A DNA stretch of 64,000 nt, from NCBI GenBank assembly GCA_021018815.1, contig JAITYX010000025.1:2576501-2640500 (forward strand), read 5' to 3'. Below the pieces are notes generated by a model that was not told where the DNA came from, did no database searches, and was given only the letters and a program-made list of their open reading frames with translations. The position numbers were made by a program, and so were the translations under genes. This document shows, one piece after another, positions 55,469 through 64,000 of this stretch (its first letter is position 1; each line of letters starts with the position of its first letter). The stretch is from Talinum fruticosum (taxonomy: Eukaryota > Streptophyta > Magnoliopsida > Caryophyllales > Talinaceae).

Positions 55469-58086
55469 TGATGGAGAGCTACTAGCTATGCTTCAAGGAG
55501 AACCAAGTATTGAAAAGTATCAAGAGTGGTCACCAAAAACTTCCGGTTTAGTGACTATGGTGCAAGGTGAAGTTTGGGCGTATTAAGCGGAGGGGTGCTA
55601 CCATTTCATGTCTTGAAGTACATAAATAATGGTTGGAGTTTATTAATCAAGGGCGGTCCAAAAATCTCATCCAAAGAGGCCTTAACCGAAATGGAGCAAC
55701 AAAGGAAGAATTCTAGAAGAATCATCAACCACTACTCTTAGTGGAAGGAATCTTGCTTGTTGGACGAATGAGTAGATGATTTGCACAAGGGGGAGAAGAA
55801 TGCTTGGCCAAGATTTACTGTTCACATCCGGCCATCCATTTTAACTTGGACAAGAGGTAGCATAATCTAGGCCTTTGATGTTATTTTTGCTTTAGATTAT
55901 GTTATCGTTAATTGAGTATTGATGGATATTTCTATCCAAACTTAATTTCCAAGAGTCATGGGGTTTCTCAAGCTAAGGCATAAAAGGAGTCAAGATCAAT
56001 TCTACATCAAAACTCCTATGCTAGTCCAAAAGTGCAAACCGAGCCAAGGTTTGAAGAGATTGTTAAGGGCCATGAAAATTGTCTTTTAATGACAATTAGT
56101 ACATAAATAAATATTACTCAAGGAGTTGAAGCAAAACAAGCAAACAAGGTCGGTCCAAAAATATCCAACGAGCCTAATCGTTTATGTTTGATACATGTTG
56201 GCCGATTACCTTCAATTACCAAAAGACCTTTGCTCAACTCGGCCAAATGGTTCATCAAATGAAGGAATGCATGGAAAGCCCAAAGATGATTCTAGAAGAA
56301 TTCCTAAGCACTAGCATTAGTGGAGGAAAGTATGTGTTGGACCTATGACAAGCTTTCTTGCACAAGGGGAAAGAAAATACTTGGCTAGAATTAACTCTCA
56401 TTCTAGCCACATGTTCTCAAGTTGGCTTGGAAAAGGGGCTAATACATTTTACGCCATTGATCTTGTAATCTCTCTTTTAGGCCTTAGATTATGTTTTAGT
56501 TTTGATTTATTTTCAGCATCTTTTATTTCCTATAAATAGCCTAAGCATTTAGCCATGTGAAGATGAACTTTGATGATGAATATATGAACCTTGAGCTGGA
56601 TTGCTCTTTCAAGTTGGATTACTCGGCCCGTTGAATTCTCAAATGCTGTATCAAAGTTTGGCAACTTGGTGGTGTCTTTTGAGTCCTTACGCTAGCTAGT
56701 GGTGTTTCGTATCTAGCCAAGCGAGAGGTGCCCCAAGACTTTTTAAGGCGGTGTTTCGTATCCTTGAGAACCTTGGTACTATCCGGTTACCCAATTTCAA
56801 AAATCTAAAACTCCAAAAATATAAACCCCTTCATTCCAAATTTCACCCACACCTCTCTGGACGAGTTGAGCTTCCCCCTCAAATCTGAGCTTAATCCAAG
56901 CGCTCATCCGACCCCTCCATGAAAACACCCGAGCCTGTCATTCCGGAATTCAGCCCAATGAGACAGACTTTGAGCCATGAGTTCGAGGTGATCCCGACCT
57001 TGAATGAAACCCAACTTTTTACCACCTCTTCCCAACTCCCTCCAGAACTTCCCTCCAAATTTCAGCTCCATCAAAGCACTACTCCATCCCCAACCAAAAA
57101 ACAAACAAAGAGCCTCATTCTGGACAGCAGCCCGGCGAGACTTTCTGTTTGCCTTCAGGTGAAGGTGATCCCGACCTTTAATGAACCCCATATTTTTACC
57201 ACCCCTTCCTAACATCCCCAAGAACCTTCCCTCCAAGTTTTACCTCCAAATTCCACCATTTACTCTTCCATCACTCTGATCTCCCAAGACTGCATTGGAG
57301 AAGGCCAATCTGTTTGCATCTTAACCAACTTTCCACCCTTCCTTGCCATCTACCCTTGCTATACACCAACTTGGTATTAGAGCAGGCCACTATATATCAA
57401 GCATTACAAATACTTTGTAACCAGCTATGTACAAAACACCTTTGAATATTGAATGAACTTTGAGTTGGATTGCTCTTACCCCTTAAAATCCTCAAATGCT
57501 TTATCCAAGTTTGGCAACTTGGTGGTGATGTTTTGAGTTCATTGATCATGCTAGAGGTGTTGCTGTATCTAGCTAGATTAGTGGTGCCCTAAGAATTTGC
57601 AAGGTGGTGAAATCTGTATCCTTGGAAACTCTTAGCCTATCCTAGGTTACTTCCACAACTCATATCTCCCAAAATACAAACCTCCTCCATTCCAAATTTC
57701 ACCTGACCATTATTGGACGTGTCTAGTTAGCCCCCTCCCTCGAGCTATAGCTCAATCCAAGCTATACTCTGGCCCCTCCTCAAAAACGAACAAAGAAACT
57801 CATGCTGGACGGCAGCTCCAGCGTGTTTGTCTTTTCATCATCGGATCGAGGTGATCCCATCCTCAGCCCATTCCCCACTTTTTACCAGCCCACACTAACT
57901 CGTTCAAGAGTTCCTCCCCAAAATTTCAACTCCAAATTCATCCATTTACCCCTCCATCACCCCAATCTCCCAAGACCGCACCCGCAGACCCTATTCCGCC
58001 CGTAACCTCTCTTTGCGGCTTGTCTTTCCTTTGTTCTTCTCACCCCATTATACATCAACTTTGGTATCGAGCTTGAATTATACATC
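55469..58086 (+). mobile_element. S8: solo type A LTR carrying S9
   Basis: 55469-55919 plus 57405-58086, about 1.13 kb net. TGATGGAGAGCTACTAGC start. The 3' end is double: TATACATCA to 58057, then ACTTTGGTATCGAGC, then ATTATACATC to 58086. Flanks GACAG (55464-55468) and GACGA (58087-58091) match only partly, so the target duplication is probable but eroded. The copia reading resumes right after. Confidence 0.78.
55920..57399 (+). mobile_element. S9: solo type A LTR with double end
   Basis: 1480 bp, TGATGGATATTTC to CCACTATATATCA. Target duplication AGTAT (55915-55919) / AGCAT (57400-57404), one mismatch. The 3' end contains CTATACACCA, ACTTGGTATTAGAGC and a second end, as in the mini-element LTRs, its closest relatives. 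56458-56475 holds the empty site matching the MULE target in S5. Confidence 0.88.
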
Positions 58087-58960
58087 GACGAGAAAGAAAA
58101 AGGGTATGATGACCACATGGAGCGATGACGACTCATCCGAAGGTGAAGATGATTATGATGACTCAAAGTGTCTAATGACACTAACGGACTCGAAGGCTGA
58201 ATCCGAGTCGGATGTCGACAACTCGGACAATCGAGGAGACAAGTCCTCGGGAGGTAATTGAATACTTTCTCAAGTTCTCCAAAGCAAATTTAGCCGAGAT
58301 ATATTTACACTAGAGGAAAAATCTAATTCGATTTTTCTCGGCTCAAAGAACAACTTGAGTCTCTCACTTCGAGAGTAATGGTTTTGAAAATGAATTGGAA
58401 CAACTAAGACTAACTCTAAAAGAACTCAATACCAGTACTCAAGCTAATGAGATTGAGTCCGAGTCACTCGAAAAGAAAATGAGCATGTGAAAAGAAAGCT
58501 CAATGAGTTTCAAGAGCTTGTTTTGAAATTTACTTAAAGTCGAAAAACTTTGACATGCTTTTAGGCTCTCAGTGTGTCTCCTTCAGGAAAGAAGGACTTG
58601 GTTTTAATGAAGAGGAGGAGTCTAATTCCTACGATAATCTTTTCAAAAAGGATTCCAGAATTGTGAAGTTCGGGAAGGCTGAGCATGGTCCCATTCAAAA
58701 GAATGAAAGGAGGACCGAGCCTGCACCAGCTTACAGGAAAAAACCTTCTCCACCTGTTTACAAAAGAAAAGATTTTCAAAAGAAAGAGATATAGACTCGG
58801 TTTTCTAAAGGGAAGACTCAGAATCGGACTAAACCCGTAATCATTCAAATCTGGGTTCCCAAGAGTGTTCTTCCTCGAAAAGGACCACGGTAAAGGGAGT
58901 TACTCGGGTTCGTTAGAGGAAGTGAAAAGGGTTAGTTTGTCTCCGACTTGCAGGTAACTC
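58087..58960 (+). pseudogene. Cop1 gag C-terminal region and linker
   Basis: RKKKGMMTTWSDDDSSEGED then CLMTLTDSKAESESDVDNSD, the acidic stretch usual after the copia zinc knuckle. A coiled-coil-like run with ELEQLRLTLKELN, a GFNEEEESNSYDNLFKKDSR region, KPSPPVYKRKDFQKKE and IQIWVPKSVLPRKGP follow in changing frames. Confidence 0.82.
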
Positions 58961-59265
58961 GAAAAAGATGAAAGGTCATTGGTACTTAGACAGTGGATGC
59001 TTACGCCATATGTCGGGAGATTCAAGACTCTTTTCTAAGTTAGAAGATCTTAAAGGAGGTAAAGTCACATTTGGAGATGACGAGTAAGGGCAAGATAGTT
59101 GGAATTGGAAAAATTGGTGAAGGAGACAACCTAGTCAATCCAGTTTATCTTATCAAGGGATTAAAGTACAATCTTCTCATCATCTCTCGGTTGTGTGACA
59201 AAGGTCAAGAGGTAAGGTTTACTCGACCAATTGCTACATTTCGATGCGATTATCGAAGAAACTAA
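58961..59265 (+). pseudogene. Cop1 aspartic protease
   Basis: KGHWYLDSGCLRHMSGDSRL with the catalytic DSG at 58989-58997, KVTFGDDE, a stop and a frameshift, then KIVGIGKIGEGDNLVNPVYL and LKYNLLIISRLCDKGQEVRF. Copia-type pattern of WxLDSGCSRHM. Confidence 0.88.
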
Positions 59266-60180
59266 GCTCTCGGGTAAGAGATCAGGTAACACCTATACTA
59301 TTCCTCTTTCTAATCCAAATCGGAATTTATGTTGCTTAAAAGCATCATTGAAAGATGATTCTTGGACATGGCATCGCAGACTAGGTCATTTTAGCATGCA
59401 CACTATCAAAAAGCTTGCATCTTATGGTTTAGTTAGGGGCTTACCTAATCGTGCGTTTAAGAACGATAAAATCTGTGAAGCATGTACAAAAGGAAAACAA
59501 GTCAGATCATCCTTCAAACCATTCAAAACTGTTTCCACATCCATAGTACTTGAATTGCTTCATATGGATTTGTGTGGTGAAATCTCTGTGAAAAGCCTTG
59601 GAGGTAAATCGTATGTACTTTGTGGTTGTTGATGACTTCTCACGATTTACGTGGGTTTGTTTTCTTAAGAACGAGAATGAAGCTTTCAAATAGTCAGTAA
59701 GCTCTGCAGGAAAATTTAAGCGAAGTCTCGGACTCGGATTAAAAGAATTCAAACCGACCATGGAAGGGAGTTCGACTACTCGGAATTTGCAGAGTTTTGT
59801 GACAAGAACGGTATCTCTCACAACTTCTTAGCATCCAGAACTCCTCAAAAAAATGGAGTAGTGGAGAGAAAGAACCGAACTCTTGAAGAAATAGGAAGGA
59901 TAATGATGATTGAAAATGATCTACCTTAATATTTACGGGTCGAGGCGATCAACACAAAAATTACACGATCAATAGATGCCTCATCGGACCCATCTTGAAG
60001 AAAACTCCCCACGAGCTTTACAAGGGAAAGAAACCCAACATCTCATACTTCAAACCATTTGGATGTAAGTGCTTTATTCATAATAACGGTAAGGATCACC
60101 TGACCATATTTGATACTAGGTCGGATGAACGTATATTTACGGGTTACTCATCTCATAGTAAAACTTATCATGTTTAAACA
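59266..60180 (+). pseudogene. Cop1 integrase
   Basis: Pre-integrase zinc module WTWHRRLGHFSMHTIKKLAS with CEACTKGKQ; core LELLHMDLCG (first Asp), VVDDFSRFTWVCFLKN after a frameshift near 59615, TDHGREFDYSEFAEFCDKNG (second Asp), ASRTPQKNGVVERKNRTLEE (Glu). Then NRCLIGP, KKTPHELYKGKKPNISYFKP and FGCKCFIHNNGKDHLTIFDT. Triad residues are present, but the frame is broken at three or more places. A stop at about 59928 interrupts DLP*YLRVEA. Confidence 0.9.
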
Positions 60181-61268
60181 AAAGAACTAACAAAGTGGAA
60201 GAAAGTATCCATGTTGTGTTTGATGAGATAGATCATGGAAGAATAAGTGAGTCGACCTTCTCGGATCCGAGACTCGGTCGAGATGAAGATGACCTTGTTG
60301 AAGCCGAGCTCGGAAGGAGTCAAAAGAAAGGAACCGAGGCAACTTAGAATGAGGCAACACAGAACATTGTGACTCGGATCGAACAAGCTCAATAGCCAGC
60401 TCAAAATGCTAAAGGACAAGCAAATGAGGAGACTCAGCAAACTCAAACAACTTAAGATCAGCCAGTTCAACCAATAAATTTTGTGAACCGGAGGACAGGT
60501 AAAGCATTCAAATATGCATCCAATCACCCACTTGAGAACATTGTATCTAACAAGTAACAGTGGGGTAAGAACTCGTTCTTCTTTGCAAAATTTGTGTGCA
60601 TTCACTGCATTCATATCATTAACTCGAACTCAAAAATACACTAGAGGCCCTAAAATGAACCTAAATGGGTAGAAGCCATGCAAGAAGAGCTCAATCAATT
60701 TGAAAGAAACCAAGTGTTGAACTCGACCAAACAACCTTCGACCACCCAGTCATAGGAACCAAATGGGTTTTCAAAAGCAAACTAGATGAGGATGTGTTGG
60801 TAGTCGAAATAAGGCTAGACTTGTGGCTCAAGGTTACAATCAAGAAAAAGGAATTGATTGTGGGGAAACCTTTGCACCTGTTGCTAGGATCAAAGCAATC
60901 AAAATCTTGTTTGCATTTGCATCTAGCATGAATATTAAATTGTATCAAATGGATGTTAAATGTGCTTTTTGAATGGTTTCATTCAAGAGGAAGTCTATGT
61001 TGAGCAAGCCCCTAGATTTGAAAACTCATAATGTCCAAATCTTGTTTTCAAATTACAAAAGGTTTTATATGGTCTTAAACAAGCTCCTAGAGCTTGGTAT
61101 GAAAGATCGAGCGGTTTCTTGGTTGAAAATGATTTCAAAAGAGGTCGATTGACTAAACTGTTTTCATAAAAACCAAGGGGAATGATTTCCTTATTGCTCA
61201 GATTTATATTGATGATATTTTCATTGGAGCTACTAATGAAACTCTATATTGAGAGTTTTCTCAGTTGA
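60181..61268 (+). pseudogene. Cop1 reverse transcriptase, 3'-truncated
   Basis: After a degenerate Ser/Glu-rich spacer (60180-60640), WVEAMQEELNQFERNQV, VIGTKWVFKSKLDED, NKARLVAQGYNQEKGIDCGE, TFAPVARIKAIKILFAFASS, KLYQMDVKCAF (deleted base before the usual LNG), [15 protein letters not shown] and the catalytic YIDD at 61205-61216 followed by IFIGATNETL. It ends at EFSQLM where NA6 begins. RNase H and the 3' LTR are absent. Confidence 0.9.
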
Positions 61269-62607
61269 TGATGTATCCTTGGAGCAAGAGGAAAAAGAGG
61301 ACAAAGAAGGGTTAAGGCACAAAGACACACACCGGAGCGAGAATGGGTGTTTACGTGCGCAGCTTTGCGTAAATGGATGGATACGGATGATTTTGATGGA
61401 TTTTAGGCTTGATTTTTGGAGACAGAAGGACTAAGACAATGATGAAGCCGTGGTAAAAAGAGGGAATCAATCGAAGTCTCAAACACCCAGAATCGAAGGC
61501 AAACAACAACTCTATGCAACCATAATTCCAGGATGATACTCCTTGATTGTTTTAGGGGGACGAGATAAGGATTGGATTGAGCTGAAATTTGGGGAAAACA
61601 ACTCAACTCACTAAGTAATATATGGGTAAAAGTTTAAGATTAGAAGGCTAAGGGAGATATAGGCTTCGGAAGTCGGATAACCGAATCGAGCTAAAAGCTG
61701 GATTAGGATAAGACTCACCACCTAATTTGGTTTTAGGGCACCAAAGCAAGAATGAGATAAGACACACCAATCACACTCACTATGGACTTGTAAGAGCACC
61801 ACTCTGTTTGCCAAAGCCAAGATAAGCATATAAGAATTTGAGAGAAAGATCCAAGCTCATTCAGATTTTCATAATCATAATCATAAGCAATTGTGTTTAC
61901 AAGGGTGAAGCCACTAGTATATATAATGCTTCAAAGTAGGGTAGTTATGTACAATCTAATGGCTATTAGAACCTTACAATATCAAGGGTAGACATTACAC
62001 AAGGAATAATCAAGAAGAGGACAAAAAAAAAAAGGCTCCGGCTAGGGAACATGTGGTTCTCAATCTTAGAGCATTTCTGGCCAAGTATTGTTCCCTACAT
62101 AGCAAGTTACACTTTATTTGGCCATATCTTCTAATTCCAAGCTCCAAAATGTTATCACACGAACAATCAAGCATAGGTCGATTGGGTCGGTAGAAATACC
62201 CGGTTTGATTCTTGGACCATTTTCTTTGTTCTTTTCGACCTCAATAAAAATTACCATAATCACGAATTAATTTAGACAACTTCAGGAACACCCTTGCAAA
62301 ATTGGAGACCAAATTCCATCCAAGGTTGATCGAACACCATTTTAAACTTGACCTTTCAAGCACCATTCTAAGTGTATATTCTCCCGTTTTTAGTCAACTT
62401 CAAATGCTCATAACTTGAGATCCCCAACTTCAATTTAGCTATTCTTGTTATGGTTCGAAAGCTTAGGATGTTAGATTTCCATCCATATATCATGAGTTGT
62501 CGTTGGAGGTCTAGATCGGAAGATATGATCAAAACAATGTGTTGGTGTCATCCTAGATGAGCAAACTGTGAGTTTTAACAAAGGTCCTCCTCATTTATTA
62601 CCTCATG
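61269..62607 (-). repeat. NA6 3' LTR, truncated long variant
   Basis: Starts TGATGTATCCTTGGAGC. Contains stem ATTAGG/CCTAAT at 61702-61726. Shares the extra block (about 62260-62600) with S7. Similarity ends near CATTTATTACCTC. Confidence 0.75.
61702..61726 (-). other. Stem-loop in LTR leader (NA6)
   Basis: ATTAGG 61702-61707 pairs with CCTAAT 61721-61726; on the minus strand the loop is TGGTGAGTCTTAT. Confidence 0.65.
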
Positions 62608-62639
62608 TAGCTACTAGGAGTGCTTGAGAACCTATGGAC

Positions 62640-63115
62640 TGACTAACTAATCATACAACCAAGGTCTATCCAACAGCAAGTAATAAGCATCTAAAATCAT
62701 GATATCACTCTAAAATTCATCAAGATGATTCTTGTCACTACCAAAGGAAATAGGACACCAAAAATGTGATTGGAATCCTTTATCTTGCAAAGACCATTGG
62801 AAGCCAAGTGGGTGTAAGTGGACCGCGAGTTGTAGACTCAAATGTTCCACCATGTCTAAGATATCCTCAAGCTCCTTTTGCTCATCTTGCTCCTCAAGCA
62901 ACTCATCATACTTTGGAGGCAACCCGAAATCATTTGTTGGTTGGCACACATCCTCTAATTCATTTTCAATATACTCATCAAACTTAGGAGACAAGACAAA
63001 GTGTGGCTCATTTCCTTCTTGCTCCTCATGGAGCTCTTCACATTCAACCAAAATAAGGCTTGGTTGTGGGTACGCCAACCCATGGTAACTCATCTCTTGG
63101 CAAAGAGAAGACATT
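62640..63115 (-). pseudogene. NA6 acidic and protease-like ORF
   Basis: Open 63114-62710 on the minus strand: YPQPSLILVECEELHEEQEG, FVLSPKFDEYIENELEDVCQ, PTNDFGLPPKYDELLEEQDE, ILDMVEHLSLQLAVHLHP, FQWSLQDKGFQSHFWCPISF and GSDKNHLDEF, then past the stop DIMILDAYYLLLDRPW. The end mirrors the C-terminal half of the gypsy protease, but there is no D-S/G-G active site. Same layout as NA7. Confidence 0.68.
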
Positions 63116-63199
63116 TCGTTCGACTTTGGACAAAGAGGGTTTGTGGGTTGTGCGGTTCAGAAATTTGGTGGTGGAAAGGAGGGGCAACCACCAGATATT

Positions 63200-63776
63200 G
63201 GTGAGGTTATTTGGGGGTTCTTTTTGTGAAGGGGTGTGGGTTTTTGTGGAGGTAAAAGGGGCTGGACAATAGGGGTAAGTGAGGGAGGTTGGTGGTCTTC
63301 TTAGAGGTTCGGTTTGGTGCTTTGTGGTGAGGGAAGTTAGGATTTCTTTTGGTGGTACGTTGGGGCATTTTGTGGTAAGGAAAAGGGGCTTGACATTTGG
63401 GTTTATGGAAAGAGAAGAGGAGAGGGCTGAAAGTTTAGGGGAAGAGGAAGGTAAACTCCCTTGTTAATAGGTTTGGTGTTGTTCGGAGGAGTCTTGTAAT
63501 GAAGTGGACCAAACTTTTTCAACAATTTTCCTCTTAACTTTCCCCATGTGTGCACCTTTTCTTTGCCTTTTTCTTCGTTCTCAACTTGTAGGTTGTCCAC
63601 CAAGTGAGGGCATGACTCCTCAACTTAGACACAACAATCTTAACCTTCTCATACTCTTTTAAGCTCAAATTTGCGAAGGCTTCTTCAACCTTGACAAACC
63701 AACTTGAAAATCGATCTTGTTGGCCATAAAATTTGGGCACAAGTAGACTAACCAACTCGAAATTAGAAGCAGCCAT
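63200..63776 (-). pseudogene. NA6 short gag
   Basis: Minus strand from ATG at 63774-63776: MAASNFELVSLLVPKFYGQQ, FSSWFVKVEEAFANLSLKEY, KVKIVVSKLRSHALTWWTTY; a frameshift in the Lys-rich strip near 63550, then HTWGKLRGKLLKKFGPLHYK, KPINKGVYLPLPLNFQPSP and a Pro-rich tail. The start Met agrees with NA1 in position. No zinc knuckle. Confidence 0.8.
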
Positions 63777-63914
63777 TTTAGCTTCAAACCCAAATGCAAA
63801 CTGGTGATCAAAGTGGTGAAATGAAAAATGGACAGAAAATGTTTTCGTGGTTTTCCGGTTTTTTTTTTTTTTTTTTGGACGGATGGAGGTAACTCACCCA
63901 AGGAATCAAAACTT

Positions 63915-63926
63915 GCTCTTATACCA
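63915..63926 (-). other. Primer-binding site of NA6
   Basis: On the minus strand TGGTATAAGAGC, one base off the initiator tRNA-Met complement, four bases from the 5' LTR. A second fossil copy lies inside the LTR at about 63950-63964. Confidence 0.8.
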
Positions 63927-63930
63927 AAGT

Positions 63931-64000
63931 TGATGTATAGCTATACACTCTGATTCCAAAGTTAAAGTATAGCTTGGGCAAGAGGGAGGAAGGGTGGAGG
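63931..64000 (-). repeat. NA6 5' LTR, cut by window end
   Basis: Starts TGATGTATAGCTATACACTC and then, on the minus strand, contains ACTTTGGAATCAGAG between two TATAC-type ends, the double-end arrangement of S8, S9 and the mini-element. Confidence 0.72.

Larger units (their letters stand above)
35815..61268 (+). mobile_element. Cop1: Ty1/copia element, split by nested insertions
   Basis: 5' LTR in two pieces (35815-36006 and 53483-54504) around GyB1, primer-binding site 54505-54518, gag 54564-55468, interrupted by S8/S9 (55469-58086), then gag end, protease, integrase, RT up to 61268 where NA6 begins. The domain order protease-integrase-RT is the Pseudoviridae order. RNase H and 3' LTR are not in this stretch. 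The first roughly 315 bp of the 5' LTR are missing compared with copy 1 at 1-1888. Confidence 0.88.
61269..64000 (-). mobile_element. NA6: type A element with gag and protease-like ORF, minus strand
   Basis: 3' LTR 61269 to about 62607 (its inner end truncated), interior about 62608-63930, primer-binding-site complement GCTCTTATACCA at 63915-63926, and the start of the 5' LTR from 63931, running off the window. The interior order on the minus strand is gag, acidic linker with LPPKFDE units, protease-like C-terminus; module 3 and the purine tract are lost at the 62607 junction. A 17-base poly-T at about 63861-63877 lies upstream of gag. Confidence 0.8.

Noticed and set aside
63861..63877. Poly-T as the tail of a reverse-strand LINE or SINE
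   Set aside because: It lies between primer-binding site and gag of NA6 with no LINE or SINE sequence next to it and no target duplication.

Overview
The window is plant nuclear DNA made almost entirely of degenerate, nested retrotransposons. I found no intact host gene, tRNA, rRNA or CRISPR array. The evidence for a plant is Ty3/gypsy and Ty1/copia coding remnants, primer-binding sites complementary to initiator tRNA-Met (TGGTATCAGAGC), one Mutator-like DNA transposon with long inverted ends, and RNA polymerase II-style TATA boxes in the LTRs. The species cannot be told. Every polyprotein is broken by stops and frameshifts, so the locus looks like old heterochromatin.

I named elements by LTR type. 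Type A LTRs (TGATGGA...TATACATCA, mostly 1.24-1.7 kb) belong mainly to non-autonomous elements called NA here. Type B LTRs (TGATGGAGAT...TACATCA, 0.9-1.0 kb) belong to autonomous gypsy elements GyB1-3. Type C LTRs (TGATGGGGAG...GGCACATCA, about 1.0 kb) belong to gypsy element GyC1. Type A elements carry a distinct short gag, then either an unrecognised ORF (aORF) or protease remnants, then 'module 3', a pol deletion derivative with repeated copies of the integrase N-terminal segment. They lack a usable RT, so they presumably depended on gypsy relatives.

Layout. 1-1888: copia LTR. 1889-2340: LTR-like debris. 2341-2479 and 11771-12484: a minus-strand gypsy pol, split by GyC1 (2485-11770, target duplication ATGTA). 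Inside GyC1 sits a mini-element of two LTRs separated by 58 bp (4633-7768, GTAGA). 12485-15910: protease fragment, then NA3 with an internal inversion and one LTR. 15911-22959: NA2 (minus), holding solo LTRs S1 and S2. 22960-26670: GyB2 3' half and its LTR (holding solo LTR S3). 26671-35079: GyB3 integrase and LTR, holding solo LTR S4, which holds complete NA4 (29124-34092). 35080-35814: fragment NA7. 35815-61268: a copia element. Its 5' LTR is split by GyB1 (36007-53482, CATGC); GyB1 holds S5 with the MULE inside it, complete NA1 (42725-47711), NA5 with solo LTR S6, and S7. The copia gag is split by solo LTR S8, which holds S9. 61269-64000: NA6 (minus), running off the window. Target-site duplications prove most of this nesting.

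The most unusual signal is a stem-loop module repeated up to three times downstream of the TATA box in all three gypsy LTR types. The loop keeps the form TGGTG...TAT, while the flanking stems differ from copy to copy but stay complementary. This covariation implies a selected RNA (or DNA) structure shared by autonomous and non-autonomous elements, perhaps a packaging or dimerisation signal. Other notable points are LTR ends that contain a second fossil primer-binding site, the mini-element, the unrecognised aORF, and the integrase-derived tandem units. All comparisons were made by eye; identities are impressions, not computed values.
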